A stretch of DNA of 64,000 bases, taken from assembly GCF_022828475.1 (NCBI RefSeq), contig NZ_CP059557.1, forward strand, positions 4,139,470 to 4,203,469, in the 5' to 3' direction. Position 1 is the first letter of the stretch. Each line of letters starts with the position of its first letter. The position numbers and the translations under genes are program-made. The notes below the pieces were generated by a model. It had not been told where the DNA came from. It ran no database searches and saw only the letters and a program-made list of their open reading frames with translations. Source of the DNA: Saccharopolyspora gloriosae. GTDB lineage: Bacteria > Actinomycetota > Actinomycetes > Mycobacteriales > Pseudonocardiaceae. Of the stretch, positions 54,798-63,908 are shown piece by piece.

Positions 54798-55031
54798 GTT
54801 TTCCCCCTATTGTCGAGTTCAGCTCGTCGAAACCGTCCAGAGTTCCGGACGAAATCCGAGTGGCCACGTTAGCGCGAGCGCCGACGCACGCGGGGAGAAG
54901 CGGAGATTTTCCACCGATCGTCCCGAGAATCCCGCACGGGTACACAATTCGATCGGCCTTTCGAGCGAATGCGGACCCCGCTGGGCGATCGATTCAAGAT
55001 TCGCCCCGGGGAAATCGGGGCGGGCCGTCCG

Positions 55032-55790
55032 CTATCGGGACAAGAACCGCACGTGCGGGTGTCCATCCACAATGGAGACCGAGCACCGCACCCCGTACAC
55101 CTCGGCCACGAGGTTCTCGGTGAGCACGTCGGCCGGGGTTCCGGTGGCCACCACTCGGCCGCTGGAGAGAACCGCGAGTTCGTCGCAGAACATGCCCGCG
55201 AGGTTCAAGTCGTGCAGTGCGATCACGCTGGTCACCGGCAGCCGTCGCACGAGCGCGAGGAGTTCCAGCTGATGGGCGATGTCGAGGTGGTTCGTCGGCT
55301 CGTCGAGGATCAGCTCCGCCGGTTCCTGGGCCAGCGCCCGCGCGATCTGCGCGCGTTGCCGTTCACCGCCGGAGAGGCTGTGCCAACGCCGTTGCGCCAG
55401 CCCGTCGAGCCCGGCCTGCGCCAGCACGCGCCGGATGACCTGCTCGTCGTCCGGGTTCGCGCCGCCCCAGCCGTTGCGGTGCGGGGTTCGGCCGAGCGTG
55501 ACGACTTCGGTCACCGTGAGATCCACGTCGGTGCCGACCTGCTGCTCGACCACCGCCACTCGCCGCGCCAGGTCCCGCCGGGACCACGCCGACGCGGCGC
55601 GTCCGCCGATCTCGACCGCGCCGGAGTTCGGCCGCCTGAGCCCGGCCAGCAGCCGCAGCAGCGAGGACTTCCCCGACCCGTTCGGCCCGAGCAGCCCCAC
55701 CGTGGTGCCCTCGTCGACGCGCAGCCCCACTCCGTCGAGGATCAGCGCGCCGCCCGCGGACCACGACACGTCGTTCGCGGTCAGGCTCAC
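55032..55790 (-). CDS. btuD: Cobalamin-type ABC transporter ATPase
   Basis: A 252-residue ATPase of the FecE/BtuD type: Walker A GLLGPNGSGKSSLLRLLAG, the Q-loop, signature HSLSGGERQRAQIARALAQE, Walker B LILDEPTNHLDIAHQL and a switch His in VIALHDLNLAGMFCDELAVL. The GTG at 55790 overlaps the permease stop as GTGA. It would energise uptake by the permease at 55787 and binding protein at 56863. The symbol is used because a cobalamin riboswitch heads the operon; siderophore or F420-0 transporters have nearly the same sequence. Confidence 0.85.
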   Translation of the reverse strand: MSLTANDVSWSAGGALILDGVGLRVDEGTTVGLLGPNGSGKSSLLRLLAGLRRPNSGAVEIGGRAASAWSRRDLARRVAVVEQQVGTDVDLTVTEVVTLGRTPHRNGWGGANPDDEQVIRRVLAQAGLDGLAQRRWHSLSGGERQRAQIARALAQEPAELILDEPTNHLDIAHQLELLALVRRLPVTSVIALHDLNLAGMFCDELAVLSSGRVVATGTPADVLTENLVAEVYGVRCSVSIVDGHPHVRFLSR

Positions 55791-56866
55791 GACATCCTCC
55801 CTCGTTTGGCCAGCAGCACGGCGAACGCGGGTACCCCGACGAGCGCGGTGACGACGCCGACGGGCACCTCCTGCGGCGCGGCGATGGTCGTGGCCAGCAC
55901 ATCCACCCACACCAGCAGCACCGCCCCGAGCACGGCGGTCACCGGCAGCAGCGCCCGGTGCCGCGGCCCGACGAGCAGCCGCGCGGCCTGCGGCAGCACC
56001 AGCCCGACGAACCCGATCGCACCGGCGGCGGCGACCAGCGTCGCGGCGAGCAGCGCAGTCGCCACCAGCAGCAGCGCCCGCAGCCGTCCCACGTGGACAC
56101 CGAGGGAGGCGGCCGCGTCCTGCCCGAACGCGAACGCGTCCAGCGCCCCGGCTCGCGACAGGCACAGCACCAGGCACACCGCGCACACCGTCCCGGCGAT
56201 CGCGACGTCGTTCCACCGCGCACCGGACAACGAACCCAGCAGCCAGAACAGCACCCCTCGGGTCTGCTCCGCGTCCGCCGAGGTGATCACGATGTAGGAG
56301 GTGAGCGCGGAGAACAGCTGGGTTCCCGCGACCCCGGCGAGCACGGTGTGCCCGGCCGCACCTCCCGCGACCGACGCGAGCAGCATCACCAGCGCGAACG
56401 CCACCAGCGCCCCGGCGAACGCGCCCGCGGTGAGCCCGATCGCGCCGGCACCGAGCCCGAGCACCACGACCGACACCGCGCCCGTGGAGGCTCCGGCGGA
56501 CACGCCGAGCAGGAACGGGTCGGCGAGCGGGTTGCGCAGCAACGACTGCAGCACCGCCCCGCACACTCCGAGTCCGGCGCCGCAGATCGCCGCGAGCAGC
56601 GCCCTCGGCAGCCGCAGCTGCCACACGATCCCTTGCCCGATCCGGGAAACCTCGGTGTCGAACAGCCCCAACCGGTGTCCTACGACGCCGGCGACGTCGG
56701 TGACGGTGAGTTGCGCCGGACCGAGCGTGACCGCGACCGCGATCGACAGCAGCAGCGCGGGAATCCCGGCGAGCACGATCGCGAACGCGGGCAGCCTCCC
56801 GGCAACAGGCATCCCGGCAACGGGCATCCCGGCAACGGGCGGTCCGGCGGACGGTGACGCCGTCAC
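55787..56866 (-). CDS. btuC: Cobalamin-type ABC transporter permease
   Basis: A 359-residue FecCD/BtuC permease with about ten membrane segments: VWQLRLPRALLAAICGAGLGVCGAVLQSLLRNPLADPFLLGVSAGAS is the family's hallmark, then LAAAGAIGFVGLVLPQAARLLVGPRHRALLP and the late VGVVTALVGVPAFAVLLAKR. The GTG at 56866 overlaps the binding-protein stop. Near the N-terminus three tandem GMPVAG-like units, from a 15-base direct repeat, are a small oddity. Confidence 0.88.
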   Translation of the reverse strand: MTASPSAGPPVAGMPVAGMPVAGRLPAFAIVLAGIPALLLSIAVAVTLGPAQLTVTDVAGVVGHRLGLFDTEVSRIGQGIVWQLRLPRALLAAICGAGLGVCGAVLQSLLRNPLADPFLLGVSAGASTGAVSVVVLGLGAGAIGLTAGAFAGALVAFALVMLLASVAGGAAGHTVLAGVAGTQLFSALTSYIVITSADAEQTRGVLFWLLGSLSGARWNDVAIAGTVCAVCLVLCLSRAGALDAFAFGQDAAASLGVHVGRLRALLLVATALLAATLVAAAGAIGFVGLVLPQAARLLVGPRHRALLPVTAVLGAVLLVWVDVLATTIAAPQEVPVGVVTALVGVPAFAVLLAKRGRMS

Positions 56867-57873
56867 CGCTTCCGATCCAGCTCGACGAGCCGGTCCGCGA
56901 GCCGTTCGATCCCGTGCACCGTGCGGATGCTGACGTTGAGCTCGGTGCCGGTCATCCCCATCAGGTTCCCGTCGCGCACGGCGGCGAGCCGTGACACCGC
57001 CGGATCCTCGTGCAGGAAACGGGTTTTCGCGTCGAGCCCGTCGCCTTCGCCGTCGCGGGTGAGGTCGCCGAGGACCAGCAGGTCCGGGTCGCGGGCGAGC
57101 ACGTCCTCCCAGGACACCTGCGGCCACATCGAGGACATGTCGTCGTAGGCGTTGCGCACGCCCAGCGCCCGGGTCATTACCGCCGGTGAGCCGGTGGAGC
57201 CCGCCATGTACGGGGATTCGGTGCGGGCGAACCAGAACAGCACCGAGGTGTCGGCGCGGGACTCGATGCCCGCGACCTTCTGCTGCGCCGCGGCGACCCG
57301 GCCGCGCAGCTGCTCGTTGAGCGCGTGGCCCCGGTCGGGGACGCCGAACAGGTCGGCGATCTCCTGCACCTCGCGGTAGATGTCGTCGAGCTCCACCGGC
57401 TTCGGCAGCGGCGCCTCCTCCGGGAAGCAGTTGCTCGGGGACAGGTACGTCGGCACGCCCAGCTCACCGAACCGCTCCCGGTCGGCGACTCCCTCATCGG
57501 TGAACACGGCCTGGTAGGCGCCGAGCACCATGTCCGGTTCGGTGCCCAGCACCGACTCGAACGACGGGTTGTTCTCGGCGAGCCGCGGAACGCGCGAGTT
57601 CGCCTCGGCCAGCGCCGGATCGACCGGGTCGGTCCAGGTCGCGGTGCCCACCATCCGATCCGCAAGGCCCAGCGAGAGCATGATCTCGGTCGTCGACTGG
57701 TTCAGCGACACCGCACGTTGCGGGGGTCCTTCGACGGTGACGTCGGTGTCGCAGTTGCGCACCGTCGTCCCGGTCCGGGCGGTGTTGTCGGCTGGTGCGG
57801 CGCACGAGGCCAGCACAACGGCGGTCAGCGCCACCAGCCCGACGCGTAACGCGCGGGCCTGCGAGAACGGCAT
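56863..57873 (-). CDS. btuF: Cobalamin-type ABC transporter binding lipoprotein
   Basis: A 336-residue class III binding protein. A lipoprotein signal ends in VVLASCAAPADN (lipobox LASC). The fold elements follow: RAVSLNQSTTEIMLSLGLADRMVGTATWTDP in the N-lobe, SRVPRLAENNPSFESVLGTEPDMVLGA, the long backbone helix and VSWEDVLARDPDLLVLGD in the C-lobe. The riboswitch directly upstream indicates the ligand is cobalamin or a corrinoid. Similar proteins have been annotated as F420-0 transporters; the riboswitch argues against that here. Confidence 0.85.
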   Translation of the reverse strand: MPFSQARALRVGLVALTAVVLASCAAPADNTARTGTTVRNCDTDVTVEGPPQRAVSLNQSTTEIMLSLGLADRMVGTATWTDPVDPALAEANSRVPRLAENNPSFESVLGTEPDMVLGAYQAVFTDEGVADRERFGELGVPTYLSPSNCFPEEAPLPKPVELDDIYREVQEIADLFGVPDRGHALNEQLRGRVAAAQQKVAGIESRADTSVLFWFARTESPYMAGSTGSPAVMTRALGVRNAYDDMSSMWPQVSWEDVLARDPDLLVLGDLTRDGEGDGLDAKTRFLHEDPAVSRLAAVRDGNLMGMTGTELNVSIRTVHGIERLADRLVELDRKR

Positions 57874-57948
57874 GTCACAAGGTTCCTCACCCCGAACTCA
57901 GGCGCGGAGTCCGGCAGGCTGCGACCCGGAACCGCCTGCGGTCCGGGG

Positions 57949-58111
57949 AGCCAGCCAGGTCTTCGGACTCGGGTTCAGTGAGCGAGGTTCCCTTCCCGGA
58001 TCAGCGGATCCAGTGGTTCCGGCCGTCGGCCGTCCTCGCCCATCGCCCCTACCGCTGCGCGTCAGCTCCGGATTTCGACCGGATTCCCTGCCCTCGCGGG
58101 CGCGACTGGCT
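57949..58111 (-). promoter_or_regulatory. Cobalamin riboswitch upstream of the ABC transporter
   Basis: On the minus strand, AGCCAG pairs with CTGGCT as P1, and the core reads GGGAATCCGGTCGAAATCCG, then GAGCTGACGCGCAGCGGTA, CCACTGGATCC, GGGAAGGGAACC and GAGTCCGAAGACCTGG. This is the cobalamin aptamer block order. It lies 76 bases ahead of the btuF ATG, so it probably controls ribosome access or early termination. Confidence 0.95.
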
Positions 58112-58172
58112 CACGAGCACCCTAACCGGACATACCACTACTCCATCAAGGTGATATTGCTCGCTGCGCGGT

Positions 58173-59366
58173 TCACCAGGTGACCGGGAGCCGGGCGATG
58201 CCGTTGCCGATCTGCTCGTCGTCGTCCTCGGAGCCCACGGGCATGCCGACCTTCTCCAGCGGCACCGCCAAACTCAGGTTCGGCAGGCGGCGCAGCAGCG
58301 CCCCGTAGACCTCTTGCAGCTCGATGCGCGCCAGCGGGGCGCCGATGCAGTGCGACAAGCCGTGGCTGAACGCGAGGTGCGGGTTGGGGCTGCGGCCGAC
58401 GTCGAAGGTCTCCGGGTCGGTGAAGACGCGGTCGTCGAACGACGGCGAGTAGTGATCGCACAGCACCAGGTCACCGGCTTTGATGACGACGTCGCCGATG
58501 GTGATGTCGGCCGAGGCGTAGCGGGGCTGGAAGGATTCGTCGACCTTGCTCAGCCGCAGCACCTCTTCCACGGCGGTCTCCAGCAGCTCCGGCTCGTGCA
58601 CGACCCGTTCGCGCTGCTCGGGATGCGAGGCGAACAGCGCGATCCCGGCGCTGAGATTGCTGGGCGTCACCAGGTAGGAGAAGCTGATCGTGGAGATCAG
58701 TTCGCACACGGTGCCGTCGTCGATTTCCCCTTCGCACAACGCGGAAATGAGATCGTCGCCCGGTTCGCGTCGTTTCGCCGCGACCAATTCTCCCAGGTAC
58801 CCGAACAATTCCTGGGCGCCGACCGCCACTTTCTCCGACTCGTCGAGTCGTCCCGCTCCGGCCAGCATCGCCATGAACTCGTCGTGCTCGGCGACGCCCA
58901 GCAGGTCGCAGAGCACCTCGAACGACAGCGGCAGCGACAGTTCCGCGTGCAGATCCACCGGGGGCGCTTTCGCGGTGATGCGATCCAGGTGGCCGGCGAC
59001 GCGGTGCGCGACGCGTTCCCGCAGGTCCGCCATCCGTTTCGCGGAGAAGTGCGGAGTGAGCGCCGCGCGGGTCTTCACGTGGATCTCGCGGGCCACCTCC
59101 GGGTCGTCGCTGCGCACCAAGGTGTCCAGCAGCGGGGTGTCGAGGTAGCGGGGCCGGTTCTCCGGGTCGGGGTGGGATCGGCCGATGCGGCGGTCCTTGA
59201 GCAGCTGCTTCAGCTCGGCGAGGCGAGTCACCAGCCAGGCCTCGTCCCCGGTGCGGGTGCGCACCTTGACGACGGGTCCGCGTTCCCGCAGCTGCCGCAT
59301 CAGCGGGCTCAGCCTGCCGACCACGGACCCTTCGGATCTCAGCAGGGGCAGCTCGTCGACGGTCAT
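58173..59366 (-). CDS. Cytochrome P450 with an unusual I-helix
   Basis: A 397-residue soluble P450. Haem-binding region FSHGLSHCIGAPLARIELQ (the loop has the cysteine ligand), ExxR in AVEEVLRLS, and PERF-like TFDVGRSPNPHLAF. The central I-helix, normally A-G-x-[DE]-T, reads SFSYLVTPSNLSAG: the acid-alcohol pair is absent. Start ATG at 59366 has GGAGG seven bases upstream. P450s lacking this pair often perform special reactions (for example on substrates that help deliver protons). No ferredoxin or reductase gene is adjacent. Its nearest neighbours are the B12 transporter and a thioredoxin-reductase-like gene, which give no pathway clue. Confidence 0.9.
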   Translation of the reverse strand: MTVDELPLLRSEGSVVGRLSPLMRQLRERGPVVKVRTRTGDEAWLVTRLAELKQLLKDRRIGRSHPDPENRPRYLDTPLLDTLVRSDDPEVAREIHVKTRAALTPHFSAKRMADLRERVAHRVAGHLDRITAKAPPVDLHAELSLPLSFEVLCDLLGVAEHDEFMAMLAGAGRLDESEKVAVGAQELFGYLGELVAAKRREPGDDLISALCEGEIDDGTVCELISTISFSYLVTPSNLSAGIALFASHPEQRERVVHEPELLETAVEEVLRLSKVDESFQPRYASADITIGDVVIKAGDLVLCDHYSPSFDDRVFTDPETFDVGRSPNPHLAFSHGLSHCIGAPLARIELQEVYGALLRRLPNLSLAVPLEKVGMPVGSEDDDEQIGNGIARLPVTW

Positions 59367-59520
59367 CAACATCCTCCGCGGCACGGCAACGATCAGTGGG
59401 CGTGCCACCGACGTTAGGCCCGATTCGCTGGGGAAAAGACCACACGTGAGTGCGCGTCGATAAGGCAGGAGCTCCGCGTGAGCGCCGGGGGTCCCGCCGT
59501 TCGAACGTCCCGGGGCTCGC

Positions 59521-60453
59521 TCATCCCGCGTCGTGGTTCGCGACGGCTCGGTCGATGTCGTCGGCCAGGAGGTGGTGGTTGAGGGCGATGGCGGCTTTGG
59601 AGCCTGCGGCGGCGGCGTTGATGAGCTGGGCCGGGTCGTCGGAGACGTTGCCCGCCGTCCACACGCCCGCGACGGTGGTCTGGCCGGACGGGTCGATGCG
59701 CACCCAGCCGTTGTCGTCGACCTCGCAGCCCAGCGAGGTCAGCAGTTCGTCGCGGGGCACGAACCGGGGGCCGATGAAGACCGCCGCGCGCGCGACGACC
59801 TGGCCGTCGGCGAGTTCCACGGCGGAAACGGCGTCTCCTTCGGCCACGACTCGGGCGACCTCCCCTTCGACGATCCGCACTCCGCGGGCCAGGAGCCGGT
59901 GGCGTTCCTCATCGGTCGGCGTGATCCGGTGCGGGAAGAACACCACGTCGTCGGACCACTGCCGGATCAGCTGCGCTTGGTGCAACGTGAAGGGCCGGTT
60001 GTCGCCGCCGATCACGGCCAGCGGGGTGTCGCGGACCTCGAAGCCGTGACAGTACGGGCAGTGCAGCACGTCGCGGCCCCAGCGTTCGCGCAGCCCGGGG
60101 ATCTCCGGCAGCTCATCGCGCAAGCCCGTGGCGACCAGGACCGCTCGTGCGGTCAGCGTGGCGCCGTCGTCGAGGCGGATCGCGAAACCGCCCTCTTCGG
60201 CGTGGTCGAGGCCGGACGCCCGCACTTCTCGGGTCTCACCGCCGTAGTTGCGGACCTCCTCCTGGCCGAGCTTGACCAACTCGGCCGGGTCCTCCCCGTC
60301 CCTGGACAGAAAACCGTGCAGGTGCGCGGAAGGCGCGTTGCGCGGCTCTCCCGCATCGAGCAGCGTGACCCGCCGCCGGGAGCGGCCCAGCATCATCGCC
60401 GCGGACAATCCGGCGGCGCCACCACCAATGACCACAACGTCCCTGTCCAGCAT
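59521..60453 (-). CDS. Thioredoxin-reductase-like FAD/NAD(P)H oxidoreductase
   Basis: A 310-residue flavoprotein with the thioredoxin-reductase fold. FAD motif VVVIGGGAAGLSAAMMLG, redox-active disulfide HCPYCHGFEVRD (CxxC), NAD(P) site AVIGGDNRP and second FAD motif GVWTAGNVSD. It lacks a thioredoxin gene partner; many such proteins with CPYCHG act on small disulfides or in gliotoxin/holomycin-like dithiol oxidation, but in general actinobacterial genomes they are of unknown use. It is divergent from a MarR-type regulator and is probably controlled by it. The ATG at 60453 follows GGAG. Confidence 0.9.
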   Translation of the reverse strand: MLDRDVVVIGGGAAGLSAAMMLGRSRRRVTLLDAGEPRNAPSAHLHGFLSRDGEDPAELVKLGQEEVRNYGGETREVRASGLDHAEEGGFAIRLDDGATLTARAVLVATGLRDELPEIPGLRERWGRDVLHCPYCHGFEVRDTPLAVIGGDNRPFTLHQAQLIRQWSDDVVFFPHRITPTDEERHRLLARGVRIVEGEVARVVAEGDAVSAVELADGQVVARAAVFIGPRFVPRDELLTSLGCEVDDNGWVRIDPSGQTTVAGVWTAGNVSDDPAQLINAAAAGSKAAIALNHHLLADDIDRAVANHDAG

Positions 60454-60615
60454 GCTCAGCTCCATGTTCTCGGTCGGCTTCGGTGAACGGGTGAGCACGC
60501 CGCCGCTCCCAAAAACGGACGGGCGGATCGCGACCCTCGGACACCGCCTCGGCGTGCACCTTCCGGAGGCGGATACCCTCGAAGAGTAACAAGTAGTTCG
60601 CCGGTTAACGAAAGG

Positions 60616-61122
60616 GTGACCTTGTCCTTCCTGCAAGATCGCGCGCGGGAGCTCTGGAGCGCCGAGAACCCGGACCTCGACACGTCCCCCATGGCGGTCG
60701 TCGCGCTGGTCAACCGCATCGGCGCCGTGCTCGAACAGGCCACCGAGCAGATCTACGACAGCGCCGCGCTCACCCCGGCCGAGGTCAAGCTGCTCGTTCC
60801 GCTGCGCCACCTCGAACAGCCCGTGACGGCGGCGTACCTGGCCGCACAGCTCGGGATGTCGCGGGCGGGAATGAGCAAAACCCTGGCCAAGCTCGAAAAG
60901 CGGGGATTCGTGGCGCGCTCCGCCAAGCCCGCCGACCGCCGCGCCACCCTCGTCAGCATCACGCCGGAAGCCGAGCGCGCCATCGACGACGTCTTCCCCC
61001 GGGAGCTCGAAGCCCACGCACGGTTGCTGGCCGGACTCGGTCAAGAGCGCGACGCCGTGCTCACCGCGCTGAATCGACTCGCGGACACGATGGAATCCCG
61101 CATGGCGGGCGGGAACGCTTGA
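60616..61122 (+). CDS. MarR-family regulator
   Basis: A 168-residue winged-helix regulator: LTPAEVKLLVPLRHLEQPVTAAYLAAQLGMSRAGMSKTLAKLEKRGFVARSAKPADRRATLVSITPEAE. The helices around it form the dimer. The GTG start follows AAAGG. It faces the thioredoxin-reductase-like gene with 160 bases between, an arrangement common for MarR proteins that respond to thiol or quinone stress. There is one cysteine-free core, so oxidation sensing by Cys is unlikely. Confidence 0.9.
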   Translation: MTLSFLQDRARELWSAENPDLDTSPMAVVALVNRIGAVLEQATEQIYDSAALTPAEVKLLVPLRHLEQPVTAAYLAAQLGMSRAGMSKTLAKLEKRGFVARSAKPADRRATLVSITPEAERAIDDVFPRELEAHARLLAGLGQERDAVLTALNRLADTMESRMAGGNA

Positions 61123-61304
61123 ATCTGGCGGCACCGCGTCCGACACGCCGCGCCGAGCCCCGTGCCGATGGCCGTCGATCATCCGGCAAGCTGTCCGGGT
61201 TGATCCGGCGGGCGGCGCCGAGGTGATCACCCGTCCGGCGGATGTTCACGGGTGGCCCGGCCGGTATCGGTGACGGGCACGCACATTCCGGGGGAAGGCG
61301 ACGC

Positions 61305-63497
61305 ATGCGACCGACGGGCTCCGAGGAGCGTGCCGTGCCGGACGAGTCGAAGATCGGACGCGCGGCGGCAGCGGTGTTGCGGACCGCGCGAACGTTCCGC
61401 ACGGCGGCGACGGGGCTGCTCGGTGAGCCGGATCGCCTGCGCGCGCTGGCGCGGGAGCAGTACACCGACACCCATCAGCGGGAGGTCCACGAGCGGCTTC
61501 GGGAGATGCCGGTGAGCAGGCTCCGCGAGGCGGCGACCGGCAGGCTCCGGCTCGGCGAGCTGGAGCGGTCCGAGTTCCGCACCGTCGCGGACGTGGCCAC
61601 GGCAGGCCCGGAGCGGCTCCAGACCGTGCAGGGCGTCGGCCCCACCACCGCGCAGGACGCCGTGGCCGCCGCCGGGCGCCTCGCCCAGGCGACCGCGCAG
61701 GACACCGTGGTCCGGATCGACCCCGATCGGCGCGATCAGGCGCACACCGGCCTGCTGGCGACGTTGCGGGCGCTGGAGATCGCCGGGCAACAGGCCTCGG
61801 CGCGGCAGGACGAGGCCCGGCGCGGCGTCGGCGCGATCGACGAGCTCGAACCCGTCGCGCGCCGGACCGGCAGCCGGCTCCGGATGTTGTTCACCGGCCG
61901 CCGCCGCAAGGACACCGCGCTGGAAGCGTTCTGGCGCCTGGAGAATCTGCTCCGCGACCCGAGCACCGAGCGAGTGACGACCGCCGCGAACGAGACCGTC
62001 GGGGTCGAGCGGCGGCTGTCCTCCGACGAGCTCTGGCAGGACTACCAGCACCGCGCGGCGACCTACAACACGCTGCTCAGCGAACTGACCGGCCGGGCGA
62101 GCGGCGTCGAAGGTTCGGCCACCGGGCACCTGCCGCCGGAACAGGAGCGGCAGGTCACCTCGACCGCGCTGGACACCCGGCTGATGCGGGTCACGTTGCG
62201 CGGTTACCAGGCTTTCGGGGCGAAGTTCGCCCTCGCGCGCCGACGCTGCATCCTCGGCGACGAGATGGGGCTGGGCAAAACCGTGGAGGCGCTCGCCGCG
62301 ATGGCGCACCTCGCGGCCGGGGGCGCCACGCACTTCCTGGTGGTGTGCCCGGCAAGCGTGCTGATCAACTGGGTGGACGAGACGTCCCGGCACAGCGCGC
62401 TCATCCCGCATCCGCTGCACGGCCCGACTCGGGACGCCGACACCGACGCGTGGCTGCGCGACGGCGGTGTCGCGGTCACCACGTTCGACACCTTGCAGCG
62501 GCTGCGCCGGCTCGGCACCGTGGCGATGGTCGTCGTCGACGAAGCGCACTACGTCAAGAACCCGCAGGCGAAGCGCTCCCAGGCCGTCGTGTCCGTGGTG
62601 GCCGGTGCGGAACGCGCGCTGCTGCTCACCGGCACGCCGATGGAGAACCGGGTGGAGGAGTTCCGCACCCTCGTCGGCTACCTGCAACCCGAGGTGGCGC
62701 GGAAGCTCGACGCGCGGGACGCGTTGTCCCCCACCAGGTTCCGCAAAGCCGTGGCGCCCGCGTACCTGCGGCGCAACCAGGAGGACGTGCTCACCGAGCT
62801 GCCCGAGCTGATCGAGCTGGAGGACTGGGTCGAACTCGACGGCGACGAGTCCCGCGCATACCTGGCAGGAGTGCGCGACGGGAACCTGATGGCGATGCGC
62901 CGCGCCGCGTACGCCACCGGTCGTTCCGCGAAGCTGGAGCGGCTCCGCGAGATCGTCGAGGAGGCCGAGGCCGAGAAGTGGAAAGTCGTGGTGTTCACCA
63001 ACTTCCGGCCCGTCATCACAACCGTGCGCGGCGCGCTCGGCCCGGCGGTGATGCCGGAGTCGCTGACCGGCGACCTCAGCGCGCAGGGCAAGCAGGACCT
63101 CATCGACGAGTTCACCGAACGCGAGGGCCACGCCGTGCTGCTCGCCCAGATCCACGCGGGCGGCACCGGACTGAACATCCAGGCCGCGAACGTCGTGATC
63201 CTCGCCGAACCGCAGCTCAAACCGAGCACCGAGAACCAGGCCATCGCCCGGTGCCACCGCATGGGCCAGACCCGCAAGGTCCACGTGCACCGCATCCTCG
63301 CCAAGGACAGCGTGGATCAGCGCCTCACCGAGACGCTGGAGGCGAAGGCCGGGCTCTTCGACGCCTACGCCCGCGAGAGCACCGCCAAGCTCGCCGACCC
63401 GGAAGCGCTGAACACCTCCCCCGTGGCGGAGGAGTCCGACGGCGCCGTCGAACGACGCGTGCTCACGGCCGAACGCGCACGGCTCGGCATCGGCTGA
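61305..63497 (+). CDS. SNF2-family DEAD/DEAH helicase with HhH motif
   Basis: A 730-residue helicase-like ATPase. An N-terminal region carries a helix-hairpin-helix (LQTVQGVGPTTAQDAVAAAG, residues about 105-125). The SNF2 core follows: motif I ILGDEMGLGKTVEALAAMA, Ia LVVCPASVLINW, II VVVDEAHYVKN (DEAH), III LLTGTPMENR, and C-terminal motifs VFTNFRPVI, QIHAGGTGLNIQAANVVILAEP and QAIARCHRMGQTRKVHVHR. The core is truncated in the insert between the two lobes compared with Rad54 proteins. GGGGAAGG precedes the ATG. It may remodel protein-DNA complexes or serve in DNA repair. Confidence 0.9.
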   Translation: MRPTGSEERAVPDESKIGRAAAAVLRTARTFRTAATGLLGEPDRLRALAREQYTDTHQREVHERLREMPVSRLREAATGRLRLGELERSEFRTVADVATAGPERLQTVQGVGPTTAQDAVAAAGRLAQATAQDTVVRIDPDRRDQAHTGLLATLRALEIAGQQASARQDEARRGVGAIDELEPVARRTGSRLRMLFTGRRRKDTALEAFWRLENLLRDPSTERVTTAANETVGVERRLSSDELWQDYQHRAATYNTLLSELTGRASGVEGSATGHLPPEQERQVTSTALDTRLMRVTLRGYQAFGAKFALARRRCILGDEMGLGKTVEALAAMAHLAAGGATHFLVVCPASVLINWVDETSRHSALIPHPLHGPTRDADTDAWLRDGGVAVTTFDTLQRLRRLGTVAMVVVDEAHYVKNPQAKRSQAVVSVVAGAERALLLTGTPMENRVEEFRTLVGYLQPEVARKLDARDALSPTRFRKAVAPAYLRRNQEDVLTELPELIELEDWVELDGDESRAYLAGVRDGNLMAMRRAAYATGRSAKLERLREIVEEAEAEKWKVVVFTNFRPVITTVRGALGPAVMPESLTGDLSAQGKQDLIDEFTEREGHAVLLAQIHAGGTGLNIQAANVVILAEPQLKPSTENQAIARCHRMGQTRKVHVHRILAKDSVDQRLTETLEAKAGLFDAYARESTAKLADPEALNTSPVAEESDGAVERRVLTAERARLGIG

Positions 63498-63635
63498 GCA
63501 GCCCCGCGCCCCATGGGGTCTTTTCAGGCATCTCCCGTTGCCCTTTCGCCCTCGGCGCCGCTTCGCCCGGCGACCACCGGCGCGGCGGTGGCGTCGTTCT
63601 TGCGGGCCTATTGATCAAGGTGGGAGCGACAGCGG

Positions 63636-63908
63636 ATGAGACGAACGGCAGCCACTTTGGTCGTCACGGCCGGATTGCTCGCGGGATCGGTCGGGCAGGC
63701 GGCGGCGGTCGGCAGCTGGGCCGAAGAGCCCGTTCCGGCACCCGACGGAGCCGGCAAGTTGACCGACGCGGACAGCGCCCGAGGCGAGTCCTGGGCGTTC
63801 GCTTGGCAGGTGGTCGACCTCGCGGAGTCCGGCAAGGTCACCGAGCTGATCCAGGTCGGTGACCAGGTGCAGCTGTTCGGAATCGGCCCCAACCTCGAAC
63901 CGTTCTGA
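63636..63908 (+). CDS. Small secreted protein, possibly cut by an in-frame stop
   Basis: A 90-residue product with a Sec signal (MRRTAATLVVTAGLLAGSVG, then QAAA). It ends ...GIGPNLEPF at a TGA, yet the same frame goes on openly and sensibly after it as YGLDNGEWLGKPAPP, to the end of the window. The protein may therefore be a longer exported one with a premature stop (mutation or sequencing error), or the true short protein. Function is unknown. Confidence 0.6.
   Translation: MRRTAATLVVTAGLLAGSVGQAAAVGSWAEEPVPAPDGAGKLTDADSARGESWAFAWQVVDLAESGKVTELIQVGDQVQLFGIGPNLEPF

Noticed and set aside
54457-54945. Minus-strand frame overlapping the EACC1 gene
   Set aside because: Its translation is Arg-rich without a family; the EACC1 frame has clear conservation.
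55032-57873. Siderophore or F420-0 uptake system
   Set aside because: Sequence alone would allow it, but the cobalamin riboswitch at 57949-58111 favours corrinoid uptake.
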